The position numbers and the translations under genes are program-made. A stretch of 64,000 bases of DNA from Pogostemon cablin (lineage: Eukaryota; Streptophyta; Magnoliopsida; Lamiales; Lamiaceae), in assembly GCA_023678885.1 (NCBI GenBank), contig CM042985.1:5196985-5260984 (forward strand). The letters are read 5' to 3'. The notes under the pieces were generated by a model. That model saw only the letters and a program-made list of their open reading frames with translations. It ran no database searches and was not told the DNA's origin. This document shows, in pieces, positions 48,037 through 59,610 of this stretch. Every line of letters starts with the position of its first letter. The first letter of the stretch is position 1.

Positions 48037-48900
48037 CTATTTACTCACCGGAATCTTGTATCTCCAGAGAAGTTCTTGTTTTTCTTGGAACGTCTTCTCC
48101 GCAAACACTGTCTTTTTTTCTGTTAAAGTATTTAACAAGAAAGACTCATTCGAAGACTTGTGCTCGAACTTGAATGGGAACTTCACCTCCACCATTGCTT
48201 TGATGCAGGCGTACAAACCCCTTGCTCTTCGCGTAGAGATCTGCTCTTCAGTAAATGTAGAAATCAAAACTGGTTCTTTTCCAGAAGACTCTTTGATCTT
48301 ATTTGAAGCTGAGACATCGGGTCTTCTTAGCTTGATGAAATGGAAGGCCTCGTAGTTGCCTTTCTAGACTGGTTCTGAGGCCGCACTGGTGAAGTGTAGC
48401 TCCAATACATTGCCTCTAGATAGAGTCGAGTTATTTTTCCATGCCTTGAAAACCTTTTCTCCCAGCCAGTCTAGAAGTTTTGCAAGTTCTGGGAAGCCTG
48501 GTACAACAGTATAGATTGAAGCTAGTGCTCCAAAATCATATCATTGTTTCACATCATTTGGATTTGAACCTTCTCGCATCCAAACTCGAGGATATTCCCC
48601 AGATATATCCACCCGACATTTCTCTAGTTGGATTCCTTGTCGGGTATTCAATTTCTCCCAGCTGGCCTGGTATTTCTGTCAATTAGAGAAATCAGCTAAG
48701 TTAATACCAACCTTAGCCGTGCCTATCATAGGCCTAAGGTTGATCTCTCCCTCTTTAACCCCAGAGGTGCTGGGTTGACTCGTCGACTCTAGATGTGACT
48801 CCGGATCTTCGATTTTTCTTTCGACCAGTTTCTCTTTTGGAGGTTCCAATCTAGGACTTATGCTAAGGGACTTGAATCCCTTGCTCCGAGTTTAGAGCCT
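48037..48900 (-). pseudogene. Downstream viral ORF remnant (function unknown)
   Basis: The longest intact piece is 48037-48267; homologous-looking reading continues upstream to about 48.9 kb with in-frame stops (for example near 48363, 48540 and 48675). Pieces such as 'GEYPRVWMREGSN', 'SIYTVVPGFPELAKLL' and 'RRARGLYACIKAMVEVKFPF' show a folded-domain composition. Its place after RNase H suggests the second ORF of this virus group. No domain recognised with certainty. Confidence 0.55.
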
Positions 48901-49239
48901 CGTTCTAAACTACTCTCCTTTTGTTGATTGCAATTGCTATCAACAGCTCGGAGGAGTGGCTCTCATGTTGCTTCGAACAGACTTGCGCCATTTCGAATGC
49001 AGTCTCGTATGCGATTATACACTTTGGTCTAATCACTATCTTGTATTCTTCCGGCACGCCTTGCATTGAGTGCCAGATTCTCGAATTCCTTCTGAAGCAA
49101 CTCGAGGTTGTCCATTAGGTGCCTTGAAATAGTTAGGATGGAGTCTATCTCAGCTCCTTCCATCTCTCGTAAGGAAATCTGTCAAAACATTATCAACAGA
49201 TTAAATAATGATAATATTAAAATCATAATATTGACATTC

Positions 49240-49623
49240 TGCTTGCCATCTTAGTAGTCTAGCATTTTCTGGTTTAGATTCGATTTTATTTTTCAAAAAG
49301 GCTTTGACGTTTGTATTATCAATCTTAAGGATGAATTTCTTCGCAAGGAGAAATAGCGGTCATTTCTTGAACGTCTTCTGAACTACAAAGAATTCCTTTT
49401 CATTGATGTGCCATCTATTTGTTTCATTCTCTGTAAAGAGCCCGCTACAGTATCTGCATGGCATTTCTTATTCTATTGTGGACTTTGTAAGAACCGCTGT
49501 CCACCAATGATCACTGGCATCTGTATATAATACCAGATCATCCTCGTCATTAGGAATGGCTAATTTGGGGAGCTTCTTGCAAATCTCCTTTAGTTGTTTA
49601 ACCATTACTCGGTGTGAATCATC
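49240..49623 (-). pseudogene. Viral RNase H remnant
   Basis: On the minus strand, after the RT segment, 'LYTDASDHWWTAVL' (catalytic Asp in TDAS) and later 'RLLRWQAE' mark the caulimovirid RNase H. Several in-frame stops break it. A 'SLREMEGAEIDS' stretch at about 49140-49175 is the likely end of pol. Confidence 0.75.
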
Positions 49624-50982
49624 CTATTTGAATTCAGCATCCTTTTTTAACAAAGGACTGAACACCTTCCTGTATTGCGCCAGATCATTGATAAACATTC
49701 CAGCAAAGTTAACCACTCCTAAGAAACTTTGGAGTTGTTTCTTGTCTTTGAAATCTTCGGGAAATTCTTGGACCTTTTCTACAATATGTGGTTGTAGAAT
49801 AATTCCGGATTCGTCGATCTCTACTCCAAGAAACTCGATCTGCCTTGTTGCTATTACTACTTTCTTTACAGAAAGCACCAATCCTTCCTTGTGGCATACT
49901 TCTAAAAATATTTCCAGATGTGTCAAATGTTCTTTCATGTTCTTTGAGGCTATGGGGATGTCATCCACATAGATAAACATGAATGAGAAATAATATTTGA
50001 AAAGATTATCCATCTTCCTTTGGTATATCTAGGGTGCGTTCGCCAAACCTATAGGCATAACATTCCAGATATAATGTCCTTGTGGTGTGGAGAAGGCTGT
50101 GAACTTCTTATTTCCTTCTTCCATCATAATCTGGTAGAACCCAGATTTGCAATCAAACTTTGAGAATACCTTGGCATTCTTGATACAGTTGACCAAGTGT
50201 TCCCTACTTGGTATGTAGTATCCATCGAACTCCAAGATGTTATTGATCCTTTTGTAGTTGATCATAAGTCTCGGTTTTTCCCACTTGACTTCTCCATGAT
50301 TTCGAACCAGAAATCTCGAACTGCTGTATGGTGATACTCCTGGAGATATCAACTTAAAGTCTAGATGTTCCTTAAGTATTTGCTGCATATCCTTCCGATC
50401 TTCTTGATTCATTAGGATAGGCTTGTATCTCACGAACTCATGCTCATTTCCCTCTTTTACTTTGAGTGAGGCTCTGAGCTCGTTTTTGTCCCACCAGGCT
50501 AGAGGATCTTCGTTGAAGTTTCTCTGTATCTTCTTCTTGACGTCCTCCAAAGATGTCTGTTCTTCGATGGTGATGTCTCTTTGTAGGCTTTCTCCCAAGC
50601 TTGCTTTGAGAAGGTGGATTGTATTCTCCTTTAGTTTTTCCATCTTCCATCCTCCTCTAGTCTCGGTTCTCATCTGAAAGACTGTTTCGCCATATCTCCT
50701 TCGATCATTCATCTTTGGATGGCTAAAATTTCCTTCATCACCACGCTTGCTGCGAAATCTGATTGGCATTTTTCGTTGAAATACATTACGCAGTCTTGGT
50801 ATGATGATCTTATATTCACAAAGGGTTGTGAAAATAAGCCTTCTAGTTGTATTTTCTTGGGTAAAACGCTTGAATGTCTGTAGAAAATTATTTTCTAACA
50901 GAATATATGTTCCGGTGTCGTGAAAATATATCGATGGAGTTTTCACCTTGTACCACGGGGTACGATCTGCTCCTCCGATCAT
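49624..50982 (-). pseudogene. Viral reverse transcriptase remnant
   Basis: Two segments in one frame, 50982-50029 and 50028-49624, interrupted by TAG at 50029-50031. The first has the finger/palm motifs ('KPRLMINYKRIN', 'FSKFDCKSGFYQI', 'NVMPIGLANAP'). The second has the catalytic 'YVDD' and 'IEFLGVEID'. Motif style is of Caulimoviridae, not of Ty3/gypsy. The N-terminal third of the first ORF is spacer after the protease. Inactive as a whole because neighbouring segments are broken. Confidence 0.88.
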
Positions 50983-50989
50983 GATTTCC

Positions 50990-51569
50990 GCCTGCTTGAT
51001 TCCTCTGTTAAGGATTAGTACCCTTTGAGTGAAATCTTTTCCTAGTACTTTGGCAATTCTTCACTTGAGTCTTTCGGAAAGACTCCTTCCTTTGTTGTGC
51101 AGATCCCAATTCCTGAATCAATGTATGCCGCAAAATACTCTGCACGATGTTCCTTATATATCATCCCTACGGTGATATATATCGAAAATGGACTGGTGGT
51201 CATGGGTGGATCAGAGCTTAAAACCCTGAGCCTCTACTAGTAGACTTCATATCTTTTTCCCTTGACCGTAAACTCCATTCCATCTTGTAGCCTTTCCCAA
51301 GGTTTATGATCCTCGAGAAACTCTAATCCCAATACTAGTTGTTCTGGGAATCTTCCTACAACTCCTTCGATTATCAGCTCTAGATCGCCGAGTTTGAGCT
51401 GACCTTGGTATCTCCCAGTTGTTGGTTGTTGGAGATAATACAAGACATCACAAGGAATAGAGTTTTCCTTTTTAGTGATATCGAATATTACTTCGACTCC
51501 TCTCCATCCTTCTGGGCATTTTAGTTCACCTTTAGTTGTGAACTTTTCCAGTTCCTGGATCACCTCCAC
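50990..51569 (-). pseudogene. Viral aspartic protease region
   Basis: An open segment (51569-51237, 110 codons) of polyprotein linker is followed, after a stop, by a reading with 'YIDSGIGICT', whose Asp-Ser-Gly (51111-51119) is the retroviral-type protease site. A TAG follows soon after ('EELPKY' stop near 51043). The region connects coat protein and RT. Confidence 0.65.
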
Positions 51570-51847
51570 GATTGGTTTCTTTCCCTATTTCTCGCTGGTC
51601 ATTCTATCTTCTTGGAAAGAAATCCTCCTTCATGATTCTCATAAGGGTTTTATGAGAAATAAATGTCTGGGAAAAGAATCCAGACATATCTTCTTGCATC
51701 TTTTTCCTGAAGATTTATTCTTCACTCCGACTCATCTTCGGAAGATTCGTCTTGGCTAAAGAATTCTTCTTCATAGATGCTCTCGTTCGAGGGTATTATC
51801 TTCGAACTGATATACATGTACTAGGTCTTGGAAGTAAACAGCCTCCT

Positions 51848-52805
51848 CTATTTCTGGAGTTGTCTCGAACTGTCGAACTCCTCTCTTCTAGTTTTCTGGG
51901 CAATCTGGTGAGATATGCCCTCTTGCTCCGCACGTGTAGCAGTTGCAATCCTTGAATCTTTCATTGACTCATGTGGCTGCTCTTCGGAACGTCTTTCTTG
52001 TGGGAGTTCTTCATGTGCTCCTCTGGTTTGACCCTGAGGATGAGGCTTGGCTTCTGAACTCCATCTTGATGGTCCAGATCTTTGCCCTGATATATAGCTT
52101 CGGACCTTCTGTTTAGACCAAAATGATCTTGGTCTTCTGGATCTCCATCCTCCGCTCCTTTGATTGTAAGGATGATTCCTCTTCATCATTTTCTGCTTCT
52201 TTGTGTTTCTTCCAATGATAGTTGGAAGATCATTGCTTTCGCAACATAAGGGGACTGTCTTGTTGATTTTCCTTAATCTCTTGTAGTTCTTGTGTAGCGC
52301 CGCTTGATGACACCACTCTGCAATCTTGACTTTGAGGAAAGACATTCTCCTTGCTATCGAATCCAGCTCGCATGTTTCGTACTCTTTGATCAGCATTTCT
52401 CTCCATGAGCTCGGGATCTTGGCAAAGAATATGTGGAATACTTCTTCCTCTTTGACCTTATATTTCCATCTATACTCTGTGAAGAGTTTGATGTACTACG
52501 TGACAAATGTCAAGTAGTTCTAGGCTGTATAGGGCATTCCTATACTTCTTCTTCTTTTCTTTTTCCATTCCTTCGAAGTACCCTACTCCGATGAAATGGA
52601 TCTTGAAGATCTTGGCCATTCGATTAACAATATTGCCTAGATACTCACCTTCCATAGCCACCTTTTTGACTTCGTCTGAGAGCTCCTCCCAGGCGCATTT
52701 TACTGATCCTTCCAGGCTCATAGTAAGGAATCTTATGAATCCTTCTTTGTCCAGCTCCAATGCACCACCTACAATCTTCATGGCATTTGTCCATTCATCG
52801 ATCAA
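51848..52805 (-). pseudogene. Viral coat protein remnant
   Basis: 52805-52470 and 52396-51848 give coat-protein-like segments ('KEGFIRFLTMSLEGSVKCAW', 'ALYSLELLDIC', 'RRMSFLKVKIAEWCHQAAL', 'LPTIIGRNTKKQK'). A zinc knuckle of the type C-x2-C-x4-H-x4-C (51900-51941) lies in another frame than the preceding open stretch, which shows a frameshift. The basic tail precedes the knuckle as in caulimovirid capsid proteins. Confidence 0.8.
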
Positions 52806-52825
52806 GGCTTCTCTATTCTTGAAGT

Positions 52826-53973
52826 CTAAAGTGTCGAGTTTAAAATCAACCCGTATGAATTTATCGGTTCAAGGTGAGACCGGCCATATGGGGTGTTGTG
52901 TACATTAGATCCTCGAACTCGGCTTGCTCCTGTTGACATTCCTATGGCCTTCATTTTGAAGTTTCCTGGTTGTTGGAATGTATCTTTTTGTCTTGTCCCA
53001 TAGACTCCGTGTGATCCAGAGGTTCCTTCGTCTTGGCTCCGATCCTGTTGGGTCTGATGAGCCTGGGACTGTTGTTGAGAACTAGATGTCTCTCCAACGT
53101 TCATCTTTAGATCTACAATTGATAGTCCTTGGAAGGACTCATATAGATCTTGTAGATCTTCAAGATTTGCTCTTGTCATCCGGGGATGTGGATTCTCCTC
53201 GAAGGATAGCAATCATCTTATCGCTTTCCGACTTTGGCCTTATGACCTCCATCGTTTTCCCCTTTTGGTGTAAAAGGGGTTCTATTCCGAAGGTTAGTGG
53301 TAATCTTCCTCCTGACCTTCTTTCTGTCACCTTAGTTTCCAGGGATTTTACTTGTTCTGTCAACTTTATGATGAGGTCGAGTTGCTTGTTCTGTAATTTC
53401 TCCACCTTGTCCATCTTAAGGCTGATCTCGAACATTGTCTTGGACATGCTTTGACAATATTCTCCAAAGAATCTCACTGTGTTCTGTAATTCTCTAAGAT
53501 CTTGGTTCATCTTAGAGTTATCTGCCTCGATCTCCTTCCACTCTGTCATTCCGTCCAGTGTGAGAAGTGATAGGGCTTGCAGATCTCTCTTGGAACTTGG
53601 TTTGGTCGTCTCCTCCATTACTCTTGTTTGGGGATACGTCCATGGATCTCGGTAAAATTTCAAATTTCCACGATGTTTCTTGGTACCTCTTTCGATTACC
53701 TTATCTGCATATGGCGTAGTTCCTCCAAAAATTCCTCTTTGGTGTGGTTAGCACGGGCTTCCACCAATTTACATCTTCGATCGAGGTTATCCCAAAATCG
53801 ATCGGCGTTCTCGTATTCTTTCTCTGCGTATTGTCTATACAACAACAATAATATTGTTGTATAGAACTGCTTGTCTCGTCGTAGTTGACAGGTCAGAAGT
53901 CCCTGTTGTTCCAGCTTGGAACATGGCTGATAGTCCTGTCACTCTCGGATGTCGAACTTTCGTTCGAATCCAT
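52826..53973 (-). pseudogene. N-terminal viral ORF remnant (coiled coil)
   Basis: The ORF begins about 80 bp after the primer site with ATG at 53973 ('MDSNESSTSESD'), is soon broken, then continues as 53663-53160 and 53212-52826. 53663-53160 is rich in heptads ('MFEISLKMDKVEKLQNKQLD'). The next piece is Gln/Ser/Thr-rich and leads into the coat protein. No movement-protein motif seen. Confidence 0.6.
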
Positions 53974-54050
53974 ATCTCTTTGAAACTCTCCTCTCATTAA
54001 GTGCTATAAGTTTATAATAAATTTTTCATTCATAAATAAATAAACCTAGG

Positions 54051-54062
54051 GCTCTGATACCA
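54051..54062 (-). other. Met-tRNA-type primer-binding site of the pararetrovirus
   Basis: On the minus strand reads TGGTATCAGAGC followed by 'cctagg', the complement of plant initiator tRNA-Met 3' end and the conventional genome start of Caulimoviridae. It is the most 5' recognised viral sequence in the insert. Confidence 0.85.
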
Positions 54063-54579
54063 TTTTGATGCGTGTAGATGTTGATGAAAATTGGGTAGAA
54101 ATAAAATAAATATATAGCTTAGGAAATAAAATATTCAGTCCGTGTTGTAAAAAGGTGTGTGGTTAAAAGTGTGTTGTTAAAGCTTGGATTAGAAATAGTC
54201 CAAACTTTTGAAGAAAATAGTCAAAATGCCCATTTGTTTGATTTATAAAAAATAAAAAATGTATTTGATCCTAATTAAAAAAATGAAGGGTATAGATGAC
54301 CAAAATGTTAGTTGGGGGTTAGATGATCTAGGCATTAGTTTAGGATATTCGACCATTTGCCCTTTATTTTATGAATTAGTTGAAGATTCACTTTGATTTT
54401 CTACATAACTTATTCCCATTTGATCTGATTCCATTTCCAAATTAAAATAATCAAAACAATGTAACCACATTGTTTGTAAACTTTAACTGATGTGACATTC
54501 AATCATATATCAGCCACTCACCAACGATCTCATCCCAAGTAGATTCTCTCTCTGAATTTCTCTCACTAGATCATCATCC
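54063..54579. other. Spacer between viral insert and PLUTO gene
   Basis: 517 bp that must hold the PLUTO promoter and 5' UTR. AT-rich, no clear TATA box; 'ctctctctgaatttctctc' lies in the probable leader. The part 54130-54365 is unassigned and resembles the inverse of 46750-46900. Confidence 0.5.
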
Positions 54580-56259
54580 ATGGTGTCCAGATGTTTAGCC
54601 TTCCATCTCCATCCCTCTCCCCACCACCACCCACTTCTCTTCTCAAACTCCCCTTTCAACAATAAACCCATCTTCCCAACCAACTTACCTGAAAAACCAT
54701 CCATCTCACTTCAAACCAAAAAATGTCGACCACTCATGGCATCATCCAACTCAAACCCTCTCCACTTCAACGTTTTTGAACCCGACCCGACCCTCACCAA
54801 CGATGAACTCAAGCCAACGACGTCGGATCGCCGGAGCTTCTCCGGCCTCGAGATGGCCACCTTATGGGTGGGGCTAGTGGTGGGAGTGCCGTCGTATTAC
54901 CTCGCCGGAAGCCTGGTGGATCTCGGAATGTCTTGGTGGCAGGGGATCGCCACCGTCGTCGCCGCCAACGTCATCCTACTATTCCCCCTGATCCTGACCG
55001 GTCACCCCGGTACCAAGTATGGAATCTCCTTCCCTGTTCTTGCAAGATCATCGTTTGGGATTCGAGGGGCCCACATACCCACCCTCCTCCGGGCCTTAAT
55101 CGGGTGCGGGTGGTACGGAATCGAATCGTGGATCGGTGGAGAAGCCATTTTTATACTTCTTCCAAGAATCATCAAACAGTCATCTCTTGCTAAACCCCTG
55201 TCTTGGTTAGGAACCTCCCCCCTCGAATTTGTCTGCTTCATCGTATTCTGGTCGGCCCAATTGGGTTTCGTGTGGAATGGGATTGATTCGATTAGGGAAT
55301 TGGAAAAATACTCTGCTCCAATTCTCATCCTTCTCACCTCTCTCCTCCTCATCTGGTCCTACACCAATGCAGGGGGATTCACACACATGCTTTCTCTCTC
55401 ATCAAAGCTTTCCACCTCCCAATTCTGGTCACTCTTCTTCCCTTCATTAACAGCCAACATAAGCTTCTGGGCAACCGTAGCTCTCAACATCCCGGACTTC
55501 ACCCGATTCGCCAAGACCCAGAAGGATCAAATCACGGGTCAAATCGGGCTGCCCGTTTTCATGGGGGCATTCACGTTTGTCGGAATTGCAGTAACCTCGT
55601 CAACCAAAGTGATCTTCGGAGAAGTGATTTCGAACCCAATTCAACTCCTGGGACAAATAGGTGGGATCTGGACAAAGATCATAGCCATCCTAGGGATCAG
55701 TTTAGCCACCCTGACAACCAACATTGCAGCCAATGTGGTCGCCCCTGCAAATGCCTTAGTCAATCTGAGTCCATCCAAGTTCACATTCCGAAGGGGTGCG
55801 GTTCTCACAGCACTGGTCGGGATCGCATTTCAGCCGTGGAAGCTTCTGCAGTCAAGTGAGAGCTTCGTGTACACGTGGCTGGTTGGGTACTCTGCGTTGA
55901 TGGGCCCAATTGGGGCCATAATCTTGGCAGATTATTACTTGATCCAACGCTGTGATCTGAGTGTGAAGGATTTGTACACCATGAGTTCTGCAGGGGCTTA
56001 CTATTACTCTGGTGGGTACAATTTGGTGGCAATTGGGGCATTTATAGTTGGGATCTTGCCAGTGATTCCTGGTTTCTTGAATAAAGTTGGAATCTTGAGT
56101 TGTGTGCCCAATTTGTTTACTGTGATTTATAACAATGCTTGGTTCTTTAGCTTCTTCTTAGCTGGGGTTTTCTACTGGCTGATGATGTTATTACTGAAAA
56201 TGAAAACCAGGGGTGATGAACAGCACATAGAGCCACTCCTACCTAAATCTGCATCTTAG
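54580..56259 (+). CDS. PLUTO: Plastidic nucleobase transporter (NCS1 family, PLUTO-like)
   Basis: Single-exon frame of 559 codons, ATG 54580 to TAG 56257-56259. The first about 52 residues are Ser/Pro/His-rich with few acids, as in a chloroplast transit peptide; a second Met follows at residue 53. The rest is a 12-span membrane carrier with NCS1 signatures: 'LARSSFGIRGAHIPTLLRA', 'GCGWYGIESWIGGEA', 'NIPDFTRFAK', and 'ANVVAPANALVNLSP'. Arabidopsis PLUTO (At5g03555) carries uracil, adenine and guanine across the inner plastid envelope. Composition is GC-richer than the flanks. The assignment to PLUTO is strong because plants normally have one such gene. Confidence 0.95.
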   Translation: MVSRCLAFHLHPSPHHHPLLFSNSPFNNKPIFPTNLPEKPSISLQTKKCRPLMASSNSNPLHFNVFEPDPTLTNDELKPTTSDRRSFSGLEMATLWVGLVVGVPSYYLAGSLVDLGMSWWQGIATVVAANVILLFPLILTGHPGTKYGISFPVLARSSFGIRGAHIPTLLRALIGCGWYGIESWIGGEAIFILLPRIIKQSSLAKPLSWLGTSPLEFVCFIVFWSAQLGFVWNGIDSIRELEKYSAPILILLTSLLLIWSYTNAGGFTHMLSLSSKLSTSQFWSLFFPSLTANISFWATVALNIPDFTRFAKTQKDQITGQIGLPVFMGAFTFVGIAVTSSTKVIFGEVISNPIQLLGQIGGIWTKIIAILGISLATLTTNIAANVVAPANALVNLSPSKFTFRRGAVLTALVGIAFQPWKLLQSSESFVYTWLVGYSALMGPIGAIILADYYLIQRCDLSVKDLYTMSSAGAYYYSGGYNLVAIGAFIVGILPVIPGFLNKVGILSCVPNLFTVIYNNAWFFSFFLAGVFYWLMMLLLKMKTRGDEQHIEPLLPKSAS

Positions 56260-57919
56260 CCTTTTTTTACCTGTATTTTAAATGCTGTATTTTCTTAATT
56301 TTCTTTTATACGAGTTAATACTCCTTTCTTTTTGTAAATTTTTTGGGTAAATTCTACTAATGAGTTGAAAAATGGAATTTATGTATTTATCAAATATAAC
56401 TTATGGAGACAATAGTGAGTAATGGAGATGAGGAAAAAAAAAAGAAATTTGCTTTATTTCGTTGATATGTTTTTGAATTACTTTTGTCGTATTAATATCT
56501 TTCCGACTCCTAAATCCTGATGTTGGGTTAACAATTATTTGAAGATTTGGACCAAGTTAAACGAAGAAAGGGTTTTTTTTGGATATTAATGGATTAAATG
56601 AAGAAGTATTTTTATTCTCTTTAAATGGGCCTGGTTTTTAGTGTTCAATACTTAGGCCCAGATATAGTAAGCGCGTATTTTTCACATTGTCTATGGCCCA
56701 CTTTATTTTGGGCCAAGATTAATCAAGTCTACATACTTGTATAATGCTGTAGAGTTGTACATATAAAAAGAAAAGGTTAAAATTAAATAATACGCCATTA
56801 ATATGTTTATTTCGAAATTTAGAGCCCTCTGTTTTGTACTATAATTTAATGCTTAGTGCTTTAGGTACATATATATGAATTAATTATTATATTATATACC
56901 ATATATGAATGATAAGACACGAAATCTGAAATTTTGAAAAGTGTGCATGCATGGTGAGACTTTAATCATACGAAAATGATTTTCTAATGATTTACATGGA
57001 AATTATGGTTACCTAATACGGTTGACATAGTATCATTTGCTGAAGAATTTTAATTAATCTGCATTTATTTATATAGTACATAACAAATGACTTAAGTGCA
57101 CATGATGTATTTTTCCTACATACATAACATCTTTTTTGGACAGTCTCTTCGTAGAATTTATGTGTACTCAAAGGAGAAAATATTTTTCTAAATTAATATC
57201 TGGTACATTTAGTTAATACTTATTGTTTCTGTAATACATATTCGCACTCGGAATAAATTAATTGTACTAAATCGAAAAATTAAAACTCTTTCAGTTCCGA
57301 GACACCCTTTATGTTTATTGTTCTATTTGCTATAAAGAGTTACTTTTTTTTTAAACAAAATTTATTGAGTATGTTATGTTTTAAGGGGAAGATGATAAAT
57401 TTGAAAGGAAAAAAAAAAAGATTGTATATTAAGAGTATTAGTATTTACTATACATACATTTAAATGACGTTGAATTCGAATTCAATTAGCTAAAAAAATT
57501 CCACACCTGAATACATGATCATATTTAGACTTGAAAAGTCAAATACTATTTAATTAGTTGACCCAAAAGTATGTTTTAAGTATTCCAAGTCGAGTAGTGT
57601 AAACTCTTGCAAATTATCAACTTGAGTAGTTAAATTATATCAGATGATAAAATGTTCTACATCTAATTTTAATAACTTACTTAAAATGTCTTTATAAGGA
57701 CATCCATCTTAAAAAATTTCTTCTAAAATATGACATATGATGAGCAGTAGTATTTTATTTTGAATTGGTAAAGGAAGTTGGCAATTTCAAAACATTTATT
57801 TTAGTTAAATGCTAGCATAATTTTTTTCTATATGAATACTGTAGTATCTTGACTTATAGATTTAAAATTAAAGCAATATTGACGACTCATCATGCATATG
57901 TAAATTTAAGAAAAAAATA

Positions 57920-58159
57920 CTCCCTTCGACTACCTATAAGATATCAATTTCACTATTCATGGAGTCCACTTCAAATATATTAATTTCCTCTATTTAGTAA
58001 AGAAAGTACACAATATGACTCACCACTTCCCACTAATACAAATATCCACTTTACCTATAATAATACTTCTTAATCCACGTGCAAAAGACAAATAATGACC
58101 TTAGAATTGTTCACGTGCAAACAGCAAACGGTTACCTCATTTCAAGTGGCCGGAGGGAG
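57920..58159. mobile_element. Stowaway-like MITE
   Basis: CTCCCTTCGACTACCTATAA and GTGGCCGGAGGGAG at the ends, TA on both sides, then a long (TA)n run. 240 bp. Confidence 0.7.

Positions 58160-58161
<2 letters not shown>

Positions 58162-58216
<55 letters not shown>
58162..58216. repeat. (TA)n microsatellite
   Basis: Pure TA dinucleotides directly after the MITE at 57920-58159, probably grown from its TA target duplication. Confidence 0.9.
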
Positions 58217-58218
<2 letters not shown>

Positions 58219-59474
58219 CAATTAAAGTATTTATATATAATTATTATAATTTTGATTCAAAATATTGGTTTTAATCAATTTAAATCAGATTTTCTATGAT
58301 TTTGAAGTCATAGACTAAATTTGAACTATAATAAAAACACTAGCTAAAATTAATAAAATTAAAAAAAAATACTTTTGAGATTAATTATCTAACTAATTTG
58401 ACAAGTTTTTTTAAACAGTACATGTGGCAGTTGGGTGGGGGTGGTCAATGGCGTAATTCTCGTGGGAGTGAATTTTACAGTTTATTAGAAATTGATATTT
58501 GTGTTTCACATTTTTAATTTCTCCAAATTCCAGAACATAAGGAGATGCTGTCAGGGAATTCAAATGTTTGAATTGAACTTAATGAATTTAAATAAAATCT
58601 AATTTTGAAAAATTTTATTTTAATAATTTGGATGATTTAAAAACTAAAATAAAATAAAATTTTGTATATATATTTTATTTAGGTTTTTTTTGTTAGCGAG
58701 ACTTTTGTTCCAGTGTTGGGAAATGCCATTGATGTATAATTATAATTTATTGATTATATCTGGCAATTTAAAGATTTTTTTTGTTGAATTTGAAATTATA
58801 TACTCCATTTGGTAATTGAAAATTTTATCACTTAAATAAAATTTGAATTCATATGTTTATGATATGTATACCATTCTATTTTATTTATGAGAGAATTGTA
58901 TGATAACCTTCAGTGAAACAATTCCGTGATAAAGAGTATTTCAATCGATGAAAAATAATAACAATACATATGGAGTATGTCATAAACACTTTATAATATA
59001 AATAAAATAATAATATTTTAATAAAAATTAATAATATATTTAACTAAAAATTATATTATAACTATTTAAAAGTATGTAAAATAATTTCATGTAAAACCGT
59101 GTCAAATTAACAACTCTTTCTCATTTTATTTTCTTAAAAACTTTTAAATAATAGTAATGTACATTAATTAATTATACATCTGTAAAGAAAAAAATTACTA
59201 CTACTTTCTCTTTTACCACTATAAAATTAATTTATGTCAATTTTAATTAATTTACTCTAATTCAGTGGGTAAATTAAATATATTAACACCATTTTATTTT
59301 TTCTATTATAAAAAATAATTTACTTATACATGGATAATCTTGAATGTCGGATATGATGATTTTAGCTCATCTTTTGGTGTAAAGTTGTGTGAGAAAAATC
59401 CAAACATTTATCTATCCAACCATGAGTAGATCAGCAGCGACTCCTCCGGTAGCAGCTTCAAATAGGTTATATAT

Positions 59475-59610
59475 TAAAGAGAGATTCAACCAGTAAAAGA
59501 AATATCGATTCTTTGGGATTCTTCCTTTCTCCAAACGGAAGGAACAGAGATTGAATCAGATCGATTCTGAAATGCCTTTCTGGATATTCCTCAATGTCTC
59601 TATTTGAAAA
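59475..59610 (+). pseudogene. ycf2: Plastid ycf2 fragment in the nucleus (NUPT)
   Basis: The stretch 'agagagattcaaccagtaaa' to 'ggatattcctcaatgtct' reads close to a part of plastid ycf2 (translation 'ILWDSSFLQTEGTEIESDRF' against the ycf2 segment I remember). After this a small indel shifts the frame. It is recognisable by its higher GC content than the flanks. The next 150 bp (to about 59745) have similar composition and may be another organelle piece, but I could not assign them. Non-functional. Confidence 0.7.

Larger units (their letters stand above)
47361..54062 (-). mobile_element. Endogenous pararetrovirus (Caulimoviridae), decayed
   Basis: About 6.7 kb on the minus strand, with no integrase and with coat protein, aspartic protease, RT and RNase H in caulimovirid order. 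It begins at a Met-tRNA-type primer site (54051-54062) and ends, past a downstream ORF, in a promoter with a TATA box and a polyadenylation signal about 160 bp further. Many stops and at least one frameshift interrupt the ORFs, so it is an old, inactive copy. The sequence style and the extra ORF after RNase H fit the endogenous florendovirus group as I recall it, but no search was made. I did not find a clear movement-protein domain. The exact left boundary (47.1-47.4 kb) is unresolved. Confidence 0.85.

Noticed and set aside
51752..53864. Plus-strand ORFs across the viral remnant
   Set aside because: Complement of the coat-protein and linker regions; Ser/Leu-rich with no motifs.
54051..54062. 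Primer site of a Copia retrotransposon
   Set aside because: Copia also uses TGGTATCAGAGC, but no LTR ends flank the site, and downstream I find coat protein-protease-RT-RNase H without integrase, which fits a pararetrovirus.
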